DNA of 5,508 nucleotides from an uncultured Clostridia bacterium (lineage in GTDB: Bacteria; Bacillota; Clostridia; Oscillospirales; Ruminococcaceae): contig CAMNVW010000110.1 in NCBI GenBank assembly GCA_946563605.1, positions 1 to 5,508 of the forward strand. The letters run 5' to 3'. The notes beneath the pieces are model-generated. The model made no database searches and had not been told where the DNA came from. It worked only from the letters and a program-made list of their open reading frames with translations. The translations under genes and the position numbers were made by a program. Positions 1 through 5,495 of the stretch are shown piece by piece. Position 1 is the stretch's first letter. Every line of letters begins with the position of its first letter.

Positions 1-1005
1 CCGGTTTACCTCAACACCTTCTACCGCAGTATTCCAAAATACCGCAACATCAAGACGGTATTCACCATCCACAATATTCAGTATCAGGGTCAGTATGGCA
101 TGGAGATTGCGTGGGATGTTCTGGGTATTCCAGAATACCAGCATCCGATCCTGGAATACAATGGCTGTCTGAACATGATGAAAGCGGCGATCGTACAGGT
201 CAATATTGTAAACACCGTCAGCCCAAGCTATGCGATGGAAATTCACGATCCATGGTTCTCGCATGGACTTGACCCAATCCTCAACACCAAAGGCGACAGG
301 GTCATAGGTATTCTCAACGGCATTGACACGCTCGCAAATGATCCAAAGACCGACAAGGATATTTACAAGAATTATGATGTCAATTCGCTTGCGGACAAAC
401 AGGTCAACAAGTTGGAACTGATGAAAGAAATGGGACTGGAACCGGATGAGAACAGAATGCTCATCGGTATGGTCACTCGTTTTGCATCCCACAAAGGGCT
501 GGATCTTGTCAAATACATCTTCAACGATTTGATGCGTGACAATGTAGCCGTTGTAATCTTAGGCTCCGGCGAGGCAGTTTACGAAAACTTCTTCCGCGAG
601 ATGCAGTATCGCTATCCAGGCAAGGTTGCAGTGAAGATTGGTTTCCTGCCAAGCCTGTCTAAAAAGATTTATGCCGGTGCAGATGTTTTCCTGATGCCGT
701 CAAAGAGCGAGCCGTGTGGTCTTGCGCAGATGGTAGCGGCGAGATACGGCACACTGCCGATTGTCCGCGAAACAGGAGGTCTGAAGGACAGTATCCGCGA
801 CGTAGGCAGCTCAAATGGAAACGGTTTTACCTTCAAAACCTACAATGCGCATGATATGCTCGGTGCAATCCAGAGGGCAGAAGGTCTGTATGGCAACAAG
901 AAGCTCTGGAAAGAAGCGATGACCGGCGCAATGGAATGTGATTTCAGCTGGGATAAATCCGCGGGCGATTACATCAATATGTACCAGAGAATTATGAAGG
1001 ATTAA
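1..1005 (+). CDS. glgA: Glycogen synthase (ADP-glucose type, GT5), 5'-truncated by window edge
   Basis: Transfers glucose from ADP-glucose to the non-reducing end of a growing alpha-1,4-glucan in the cytoplasm; this is the chain-elongation step of glycogen synthesis. The reading frame is open from base 1, so the gene starts outside the window: 334 residues are visible, while bacterial GlgA is usually about 475-485 residues. The missing part should include the N-terminal KTGGL nucleotide-sugar motif. Visible family marks are TVFTIHNIQYQG (bases 58-90), the GILNGID turn (about 307-330), TRFASHKGLDL with the Arg and Lys that correspond to E. coli R300 and K305 (about 475-507), and SEPCGLAQM with the conserved catalytic-site Glu at 709-711, followed by GTLPIVRETGGL. 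The C-terminus ends with the usual DFSW...Y..MY pattern, so the 3' end is intact. A strong terminator follows after 17 bases. The internal ATG at base 100 lies inside conserved sequence and is not the start. Upstream neighbours cannot be seen. Confidence 0.96.
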   Translation, partial: PVYLNTFYRSIPKYRNIKTVFTIHNIQYQGQYGMEIAWDVLGIPEYQHPILEYNGCLNMMKAAIVQVNIVNTVSPSYAMEIHDPWFSHGLDPILNTKGDRVIGILNGIDTLANDPKTDKDIYKNYDVNSLADKQVNKLELMKEMGLEPDENRMLIGMVTRFASHKGLDLVKYIFNDLMRDNVAVVILGSGEAVYENFFREMQYRYPGKVAVKIGFLPSLSKKIYAGADVFLMPSKSEPCGLAQMVAARYGTLPIVRETGGLKDSIRDVGSSNGNGFTFKTYNAHDMLGAIQRAEGLYGNKKLWKEAMTGAMECDFSWDKSAGDYINMYQRIMKD

Positions 1006-1022
1006 ATTTCGAACATAAACAC

Positions 1023-1061
1023 AAAAAGGCGTCAGGAATGAACAATTCCTGACGCCTTTTT
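1023..1061. terminator. Two-way intrinsic terminator between glgA and the convergent ATPase gene
   Basis: Perfect 17-bp inverted repeat (1023-1039 with 1045-1061) around a 5-base loop GAACA. The core is GC-rich (GGCGTCAGG / CCTGACGCC), with five A at the outer left and five T at the outer right. Read on the plus strand it ends with a T run just after glgA; read on the minus strand it also ends with a T run, downstream of the ATPase gene that stops at 1135. The position between two converging genes fits a shared bidirectional terminator. Confidence 0.93.
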
Positions 1062-1134
1062 GCAGGTCTGAAAATGACTTAACCAGTCTGTCGCAGAAGG
1101 TGGGTAAGTACAATGGAAGCGGGCGTCAGAACCT

Positions 1135-2256
1135 TTACAGCAGATAACTTCCCTCTTGGGAAAGGCGAAAATCAACGATCTGCGAAACCACATTTTCCAG
1201 CACATGATCCATCATGGAAAAATCCATCGCTTCCAGGTAAATGCTTTCCAGCTGGTCGTGCAGTTCCTTGTTTTCGGCAAGGATATCGACAGCCTGCCGA
1301 ATCATCTGCGCGGCGGCTTTCTGGTTAAAGGAAAGCCGCTTTTTATAACGACGCAGAACTTCGGCGTCCAAAAAGCGTTTTGCATGGATGCGGCGGTCGG
1401 GGGTAAGCGCGGAAAGGTCGTGGAAACGGTTTTCGGTCATCAACGCAAGCCCCAGTTCAGGGAAAAGAAGATGGTCGATTTTGCTGTGCGGAAAGAATGG
1501 GCAGTAGCAGGTGATGATGCTATGCCCGTTTTCCAGCGCATGACTTCTCAATGCGGAGAGGAAAAGCGAAGCAGCAGCACCGCAGTCATCCGAAATAAAA
1601 CAAATATGTTTGCAGAAGGTGCTTACAGTGGAGGTGAGGTTGGTGACTCCCTGCGCATTGACGGCACTTAAAAAGCGAACCTTTTCGATTCCACGCTTTG
1701 CACCGGATTTTTTGGGGAAATTTTTGCAGGCAAAATGTTTTGCATATGCGCTTACTTTTTCGAGATTCAGACAGCCCAACGCAATCCGGCTGGAATCGCT
1801 GAGAAAACTCTTTGCGGCAGCCAGACAATCGATTGCCTGTGTGTAGTTTTTAGAAGTTGTCTGAGAGATGGAACGAATGGTTTCTCCGTGCGGCTTCACC
1901 GCCATCGGGTCAAGAAAATCGCCAAAAGAAAGGATGCTTTCGGAAAGAGCAGGATTTTTGGGTTCTAAAACGTGCGGCGCAGTGCCGTCCGCAATCGAAA
2001 CTTTCCACTCCGGCAGGATGACCGCATCCAAAGAATCGGGGTCGGAAGAGCAGGGAATCAGCTCCATGTGAGGAGAACGACTTTCAAAAACATCGGCAAG
2101 GCGCTTCATAAAGGAAGATTTTCCGCATCCGGGACCGCCTTTGATGATAAAGGTGTGCCACTGAAGATCGCCGCAGTCCAGTTGATCAAAACGGGATACA
2201 AATCCCTGCGGAGAATTTGCGCCCAGGAAAAATCGGGTCGGAACAGTTTCAGACAT
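1135..2256 (-). CDS. PRK06851-like P-loop ATPase with two repeated halves, the second lacking Walker A
   Basis: A 373-residue cytoplasmic NTPase-type protein; I recognise it as resembling the PRK06851 family of Firmicutes, whose role is not known to me. The first half has a textbook Walker A at residues 40-47 (GGPGCGKS), preceded by RFFLGANSPQGF (8-19) and followed by CSSDPDSLD...PE (69-83) and IADGTAPH (88-95). The second half repeats this plan: RFLSAVNAQGV (194-204), a P-loop slot at 221-230, then CPFFPHSKIDHLLFPELG (252-269). In that slot the Gly-rich loop is replaced by ISDDCGAAAS, and the lysine position is Ala229, so the second site should not bind nucleotide in the normal way. The C-terminal third (about 285-360) is charged and probably helical. 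There is no signal peptide or membrane segment. The start is well supported: AAAGGAGGT (2264-2272) lies 7 bases upstream of the ATG. It stands alone, convergent with glgA and divergent from a small gene at 2443. A role as a regulatory or signalling ATPase is only a guess. Confidence 0.88.
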   Translation of the reverse strand: MSETVPTRFFLGANSPQGFVSRFDQLDCGDLQWHTFIIKGGPGCGKSSFMKRLADVFESRSPHMELIPCSSDPDSLDAVILPEWKVSIADGTAPHVLEPKNPALSESILSFGDFLDPMAVKPHGETIRSISQTTSKNYTQAIDCLAAAKSFLSDSSRIALGCLNLEKVSAYAKHFACKNFPKKSGAKRGIEKVRFLSAVNAQGVTNLTSTVSTFCKHICFISDDCGAAASLFLSALRSHALENGHSIITCYCPFFPHSKIDHLLFPELGLALMTENRFHDLSALTPDRRIHAKRFLDAEVLRRYKKRLSFNQKAAAQMIRQAVDILAENKELHDQLESIYLEAMDFSMMDHVLENVVSQIVDFRLSQEGSYLL

Positions 2257-2293
2257 AACAAAGACCTCCTTTGCAAAATCACGAGCTTATTAC

Positions 2294-2299
2294 AGTATA
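2294..2299 (-). promoter_or_regulatory. Candidate -10 box of the ATPase gene
   Basis: On the minus strand the sequence reads TATACT, close to TATAAT, about 38 bases upstream of the start codon. The bases after it (GTAATAA) resemble those after the -10 of the membrane-protein gene at 3294. No good -35 is present at 16-18 bases spacing (CACCAA or TCACCA), so the assignment is weak. Confidence 0.33.
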
Positions 2300-2370
2300 G
2301 AAACTTTGAAAAAAATTGGTGATGAAAAGCAGGAATTTGTTGGAAGAAAAGCAAAGATAATTTTACCTCT

Positions 2371-2379
2371 TGGTATCAT
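2371..2379 (+). promoter_or_regulatory. Candidate extended -10 of the 52-residue gene
   Basis: TGGTATCAT fits the extended -10 pattern TGnTATAAT with one mismatch. Transcription would begin near 2386 and give a leader of a little under 60 bases before the ATG at 2443. There is no recognisable -35, which is tolerable only because of the TG extension. Confidence 0.33.
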
Positions 2380-2442
2380 TGCCGAAAAGCCGCACAAACT
2401 AATCAAGAAGATTTTTGAACCATGAAAGGACAGGTGAAAACA

Positions 2443-2601
2443 ATGAATAATTTGAACGACCTTTTGGCAAAAGACAAACAGGCAAAACAGTTTTTCCTGA
2501 CCCTGCCGGAAGCGGCGCAGGGAGCGTTGATTCAAAGCACCCATCAAATCCACAATGCGGACGAACTGTACTTCCACGCAAATCAGATTTTGGGGAAATA
2601 A
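2443..2601 (+). CDS. Small hypothetical protein, 52 residues
   Basis: Encodes 52 residues beginning MNNLNDLLAKDKQAKQFFLT. The protein is soluble and probably all-helical, with an FxxLPEAAQGALIQ core (residues 18-31) and an ADELYFHANQIL end (39-50). It looks like a class of short Firmicute proteins with an 'LPe.vq..i.......eeL...a..l' layout, but I cannot name a family or function. The evidence for coding is the RBS AGGTG at 2432-2436, 6 bases before the ATG, a sensible amphipathic composition, and a strong terminator that starts 6 bases after the stop. An in-frame ATG at 2422 would add seven residues but lacks a good RBS at the right distance. The gene is a single unit, divergent from the ATPase and convergent with the membrane-protein gene. 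Confidence 0.72.
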   Translation: MNNLNDLLAKDKQAKQFFLTLPEAAQGALIQSTHQIHNADELYFHANQILGK

Positions 2602-2607
2602 AACGGC

Positions 2608-2647
2608 AAAAAGGGAGCGGCTCTTTGAAAAGAGCCGCTCCCTTTTT
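2608..2647. terminator. Two-way intrinsic terminator between the small gene and the FUSC-type gene
   Basis: A 19-bp perfect inverted repeat (2608-2626 with 2629-2647) with GGGAGCGGCTCTT as the core; in practice an 18-bp stem with a four-base TGAA loop. It has A5 on the left edge and T5 on the right. On the plus strand it directly follows the small gene ending at 2601. On the minus strand it follows the gene ending at 2668 and also gives a T run, so it can stop both. Confidence 0.93.
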
Positions 2648-2667
2648 ACTGTTTGGTTAGAACAAGA

Positions 2668-3294
2668 TTATTTTTGGTCGCCGTCGTTCTGGTCGGAAAC
2701 GGAGATCTTCTTTTTCTTTTGAGGATATTTTTCATGCTCCGGACGCTGATTGCTCTTGCGCCAACGAAGAAGCGTGTTGGACAAATCAAAACCAGATTGT
2801 TTATCCAGCTCCGATGGGAAAATCAGATTGAGCATTAAGCTGAATGCGGCGCCGATAGCGGTATCAATGACGCGCGCAATGGTGTACGAAACATAGGTCG
2901 TTACCGGTTGTGTGAACATGACAACGAAGTAGATGACAGCGCCAGGCTGTATCGCGGTGGTCGCGCCGGAAAGGATATGCAGATACATCAGACACAAAAG
3001 TCCGATGACCAGATAAATTTCCTTCGGAATGCCAAGCGGATGATTGTAGTAAAGCCAGTAAAACGGAATGACGATCAATCCGCCAAACAAGGTGCCTACA
3101 AAACGGTTAAATCCGTGCTTGAACCCCTCATGGAAATGATTGCCGACCGCATAGACTGCACCGATGCAGGCAAAACAGGGGTTGCGTCCGACGAGGATAT
3201 AGTTGTAAGTGAGCACAACTAAAAGAACAGAAAGCAGGGTCTTATAAACCCTCATGCCAACTTTGGGAAGGTGATAACGGGATTTGGCTTCCAT
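2668..3294 (-). CDS. FUSC / aromatic acid exporter (ArAE)-type integral membrane protein
   Basis: A 208-residue membrane protein. The N-terminal GMRVYKTLLSVLLVVL (13-28), the NRFVGTLFGGL segment (63-73) and ARVIDTAIGAAFSLMLN (140-156) match the repeated pattern of the FUSC/ArAE_1 (DUF939-like) family, in which R..GT..G and R..DT.iG sit at the mouth of membrane helices. About five to six hydrophobic segments are visible: roughly 18-35, 40-52, 65-83, 92-108, 115-130 and 140-159. After residue 160 the chain becomes a short, highly charged cytoplasmic-type tail with a KKKK run (193-196) and no separate soluble domain; many relatives carry a larger C-terminal domain. Family members are thought to export aromatic or other organic acids, but the substrate cannot be read from the sequence. 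The start is set by AAGGAGT (3301-3307), 6 bases before the ATG. It has its own promoter and ends at a two-way terminator, so it is a single-gene unit behind the serine dehydratase operon. Confidence 0.87.
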   Translation of the reverse strand: MEAKSRYHLPKVGMRVYKTLLSVLLVVLTYNYILVGRNPCFACIGAVYAVGNHFHEGFKHGFNRFVGTLFGGLIVIPFYWLYYNHPLGIPKEIYLVIGLLCLMYLHILSGATTAIQPGAVIYFVVMFTQPVTTYVSYTIARVIDTAIGAAFSLMLNLIFPSELDKQSGFDLSNTLLRWRKSNQRPEHEKYPQKKKKISVSDQNDGDQK

Positions 3295-3332
3295 ACCGAC
3301 ACTCCTTATTCATTGAATACGATTACTTTAAC

Positions 3333-3361
3333 AGTATAACAGGTTAAAATGGAAAATACAA
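3333..3361 (-). promoter_or_regulatory. Promoter of the FUSC-type gene (extended -10)
   Basis: On the minus strand TGTTATACT (3333-3341) is an extended -10 with one mismatch to TGnTATAAT. TTGTAT (3356-3361) stands 17 bases upstream as a partial -35 (TTG of TTGACA). Transcription would start about 30-35 bases before the ATG. The promoter lies downstream of the sdaAA terminator, so the gene can be expressed independently of the operon. Confidence 0.52.
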
Positions 3362-3496
3362 GAAAAGGAACAGGATTTTGTAAAAGATGGTTGTATGTAC
3401 ACAAAAAATCGGCAGAGGAAGATGAATAAAAGCAGTATTTCAGTAAAAATAGACAATAAAATTTGAAAAAGAGGGCAAACAGAAAAATACGGACTC

Positions 3497-3534
3497 AAAA
3501 AATAAAGCGGTACAGCTGAACACTGCACCGCTTT
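3497..3534 (-). terminator. Terminator of the sdaAB-sdaAA operon
   Basis: Inverted repeat 3504-3515 (AAAGCGGTACAG) with 3523-3534 (CTGCACCGCTTT). The one mismatch is A-C on the plus strand but becomes a G-U pair in minus-strand RNA, so the hairpin is complete only in the direction of sdaAA. It is followed on the minus strand by TTTATTTTTT (3497-3506). It lies 39 bases past the sdaAA stop codon. Confidence 0.85.
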
Positions 3535-3559
3535 GATATCAATATCATTGATAATCAAT
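3533..3559. repeat. Cluster of alternating ATTGAT / ATCAAT half-sites
   Basis: Within 27 bases the hexamer ATTGAT occurs in alternating orientation: TTGAT (3533-3537), ATCAAT (3538-3543), ATTGAT (3547-3552) and ATCAAT (3554-3559). This makes a 10-bp perfect palindrome TTGATATCAA and a 13-base palindrome ATTGAT-A-ATCAAT. It sits between the sdaAA stop codon and its terminator, thus in the 3' untranslated part of the mRNA. Whether it is a protein-binding site, an RNA structure or chance in AT-rich DNA is open. Confidence 0.4.
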
Positions 3560-3573
3560 CGTAATCACAAATA

Positions 3574-4500
3574 TTATTGGCAGCCGCCGCAGGAAGCGCA
3601 GTCGCCGCTGCAAGCGGAGGAAGAAGCCTGTGTGCCGTAGATTTTGTCTCTCATCGCCAAAGCGGTCGGGGTCGTTGCAAGACCGCCCAAAGCGGTTTCA
3701 CGCAGGGTGGATGGCAGAGCCTTGCCGACTTTGTACATGGCTTCTACGACTTCATCAAACGGAACCTCGCTGAAGATGCCGCTCAATGCAAGATCTGCGC
3801 TGATCAGGGAATTTGCAACGCCGGAAGCGTTACGTTTTGCACAAGGCATCTCAACCAGTCCGGCAACAGGGTCGCAGACCAGACCCATGATGTTCTGCAT
3901 TGCAATCGCAGCAGCGTCGAACGCCTGTTCCGGTGTGCCGCCGAGCATTTCAACGATGGCAGCGGCAGCCATGGAAGCTGCTGCACCACACTCCGCCTGA
4001 CAGCCGCCTTCCGCGCCGGAAATGGTCGCTTTTTTCACGATGATCTGTCCAACGCCGGAGGCAGTTGCAAGAGCTTCCAGCACCTTTTCATGAGGAACAT
4101 CGTATTTTTCGGCAACGGTGAACAGAGAGCCTGGCAGGATACCGCAGGCGCCGGCGGTAGGAGCGGCAACGATCAGTCCCATCGAAGCATTGACTTCCAG
4201 ACAGGAGAGCGCGTAAGCTGCACCGCGAATAACGGTAGCGTCGCAAATCATGCTGCCTTTCTGATAATAGTTCCACATTTTGCTGGCACTTCCACCGGTC
4301 AGTCCGCTCAGAGAGGTGATCTCTTTTTCCAGAGCGTCGTGGGAGGAGTGGTACATGATCTGATAACGTTCCTCCAGCATGGAGATGATTTCTTCGCGGG
4401 AGATTTCGGAGATTTCTATTTCATTGTCAATGACAAGGTCGCAGATGCGCTTGTCGGTGCCCTTGAGCTGAGCAAGCATTTCCTGGGCAGAAAAGTACAT
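3574..4500 (-). CDS. sdaAA: L-serine dehydratase, iron-sulfur dependent, alpha subunit
   Basis: Catalytic subunit of the [4Fe-4S] enzyme that converts L-serine to pyruvate and ammonia in the cytoplasm, working with the beta subunit encoded just upstream. It has 308 residues, near the usual 300 or so. Landmarks are SLSGLTGGSASKM (63-75), the glycine- and alanine-rich core APTAGACGILPG (113-124), and EGGCQAE...CDPVAGLVEMPC. Cys167, Cys209 and Cys220 have spacings of 42 and 11 residues, equal to the cluster ligands Cys343, Cys385 and Cys396 of the Legionella single-chain enzyme as I recall them. The last part, LRETALGGLATTPT (266-279), is typical of the family. Unusual is the C-terminal tail CSGDCASCGGCQ with four cysteines (297, 301, 304, 307); one could act like the tail cysteine that caps the cluster in related enzymes. 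The start is supported by AAAGGA (4510-4515), 9 bases before the ATG. It lies 51 bases after sdaAB on the same strand with no terminator between, so the two are co-transcribed. Its terminator is at 3497-3534. Confidence 0.97.
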   Translation of the reverse strand: MYFSAQEMLAQLKGTDKRICDLVIDNEIEISEISREEIISMLEERYQIMYHSSHDALEKEITSLSGLTGGSASKMWNYYQKGSMICDATVIRGAAYALSCLEVNASMGLIVAAPTAGACGILPGSLFTVAEKYDVPHEKVLEALATASGVGQIIVKKATISGAEGGCQAECGAAASMAAAAIVEMLGGTPEQAFDAAAIAMQNIMGLVCDPVAGLVEMPCAKRNASGVANSLISADLALSGIFSEVPFDEVVEAMYKVGKALPSTLRETALGGLATTPTALAMRDKIYGTQASSSACSGDCASCGGCQ

Positions 4501-4551
4501 AACACATTTTCCTTTCGCAGTGGATTCAATCGGATAAAAATAAGGGCTTTT

Positions 4552-5223
4552 TTAGATGACCTTTTCCATTACAACAACGCTGCTGACAGCGGACATACTT
4601 TCCAATTCGCGTTTTACGCTTGGGTCGATCGGAGAGTCGGTTTCAATCATGGTCATAGCGGATTTGCCCTTGTTCTCACGGGAGTTGAGCAGGGTAACGA
4701 TGTTGACCTGATTGATAGCAAGGATGGAGGTAATGTGGCTGATGATGCCCAGACGGTCGGTGTGATTGATGACAACAGCCGGATATTTTCCAGAGAATTT
4801 AGCAGGGGTGCCGTTGATTTCAACGATTTCGATGTTGCCGCCGCCGACAGAAGAGCCCATCAGGGAAACGGTTTGTCCGTCGCTGGTTTTGGCGATGATG
4901 CGAACGGTGTTTGGATGAACCTCACCCAAATCAGTGCCTTCAAAAGAAACATCGATCCCTTTTTCCTGAGCGATCTGCAAAGAGTTTTTGATCTGCGGGT
5001 CATATGCGTTCATGCCCAGTACGCCGCCGACCAGCGCACGGTCGGTACCATGTCCGCGCAGGGTCAGGTGGAAGGAACCGTGGAGCATAAAGTGAACGGA
5101 GACAAGCTCTTTGTCCGAGATCATGTTGTACATTGCCTTGCCGATGCGCTGTGCGCCGGCGGTGTGGGAACTGGAAGGTCCGATCATAATTGGACCGAGA
5201 ATATCGAACATACTGATGTTCAT
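4552..5223 (-). CDS. sdaAB: L-serine dehydratase, iron-sulfur dependent, beta subunit
   Basis: Regulatory and structural partner of the alpha subunit in the two-chain L-serine dehydratase of Firmicutes. It has 223 residues, close to the usual 220. The N-terminal serine-dehydratase beta domain shows the signature GPSSSHTAG (15-23), HGSF...GHGTDRAL (48-64), HPNTV (103-107) and SLMGSSVGGGNI (120-131). A C-terminal ACT domain (about 147-223) begins with AVVINHTDRLGIISHI and contains the expected N-terminal beta-strand and helix; in relatives such domains bind small ligands or hold subunits together. The start is fixed by a strong AGGGAGGA (5233-5240), 9 bases before the ATG; the nearby Met5 would lie too far from it. 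It is the first gene of the operon, with the alpha gene 51 bases downstream. Confidence 0.97.
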   Translation of the reverse strand: MNISMFDILGPIMIGPSSSHTAGAQRIGKAMYNMISDKELVSVHFMLHGSFHLTLRGHGTDRALVGGVLGMNAYDPQIKNSLQIAQEKGIDVSFEGTDLGEVHPNTVRIIAKTSDGQTVSLMGSSVGGGNIEIVEINGTPAKFSGKYPAVVINHTDRLGIISHITSILAINQVNIVTLLNSRENKGKSAMTMIETDSPIDPSVKRELESMSAVSSVVVMEKVI

Positions 5224-5276
5224 AATATAAAATCCTCCCTGTATTGGATTTAAGGTGTGAAATAAATTCTGTCTTT

Positions 5277-5304
5277 ATTGTATCATAAAACAGAGCAGGA
5301 ACAA
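5277..5304 (-). promoter_or_regulatory. Promoter of the sdaAB-sdaAA operon (extended -10)
   Basis: On the minus strand TGATACAAT (5277-5285) is an extended -10 with one mismatch in the hexamer. TTGTTC (5299-5304) stands 16 bases upstream as a partial -35. Transcription would begin near 5270, giving a leader of roughly 45-50 bases that ends in a strong RBS. I see no recognisable riboswitch or attenuator in this leader. Confidence 0.5.
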
Positions 5305-5409
5305 AGAGGGTAGAATCAATTTGCAGCAGTTTTGACGAGTTTTTTTATTAGAAAAGTTTTACTCAATTTTTTTCAAAAAATTGCAGTTTCCAAAAGCGGA
5401 GCCTTTGGG

Positions 5410-5427
5410 CGCTCGTCGCGACGAGCG
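5410..5427. repeat. Perfect 18-bp palindrome
   Basis: CGCTCGTCG is followed directly by its reverse complement CGACGAGCG, with no spacer. This is much more GC-rich than the flanking sequence. No T run follows on either strand, so it is not an ordinary terminator; in RNA it would need to open a few central pairs to form a loop. Confidence 0.85.
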
Positions 5428-5462
5428 AAATGCCTTATCGTCAGGCCGCCTTGGGGAGAGTT

Positions 5463-5495
5463 TGGAGAAGTAAATGCTTTGCATTTACTTCTCCA
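5463..5495. repeat. 15-bp inverted repeat with a 3-base loop
   Basis: TGGAGAAGTAAATGC (5463-5477) pairs perfectly with GCATTTACTTCTCCA (5481-5495) around TTT. It is not followed by a T run on the plus strand (ACTTATTTGC follows) nor preceded by an A run for the minus strand, so a terminator role is unlikely. It may be one end or an internal hairpin of the intergenic element at the right edge. Confidence 0.85.

Noticed and set aside
811..1113. 100-codon minus-strand frame over the 3' end of glgA
   Set aside because: It is antisense to conserved GlgA sequence and crosses the terminator at 1023-1061.
1156..1671. 171-codon plus-strand frame inside the ATPase gene
   Set aside because: It is antisense to the ATPase, which has a Walker A, an internal repeat and a strong RBS; this frame has none of these.
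2290..2577. 95-codon minus-strand frame opposite the small gene
   Set aside because: It is antisense to the better supported 52-residue gene, has no RBS, and overlaps the candidate promoter regions of the two divergent genes.
3349..3429. 26-codon plus-strand frame beginning MENTRKGTGF
   Set aside because: It overlaps the minus-strand promoter of the FUSC-type gene, has only a weak AGG upstream, and has no terminator or conserved feature.
3328..3558. 76-codon minus-strand frame between sdaAA and the FUSC-type gene
   Set aside because: It would run through the sdaAA terminator and end inside the FUSC promoter. It has no RBS and its Phe/Leu/Ser/Cys-rich sequence is what AT-rich non-coding DNA gives.
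3577..5253. Long open frame of 558 codons on the plus strand, antisense to sdaAA and sdaAB
   Set aside because: It is the exact codon-aligned complement of both sda genes, which share the same frame, and the real genes have clear family motifs and RBSs. The antisense translation shows no recognisable domain and is typical of GC-biased shadow frames.
5224..5276. Riboswitch or attenuator in the sdaAB leader
   Set aside because: The leader is only about 50 bases, with no strong hairpin, T run or leader peptide with serine codons.
5463..5495. Right-edge hairpin as an intrinsic terminator
   Set aside because: The stem is AT-rich in its loop half and lacks a T run on either strand; a structural repeat is a better description.
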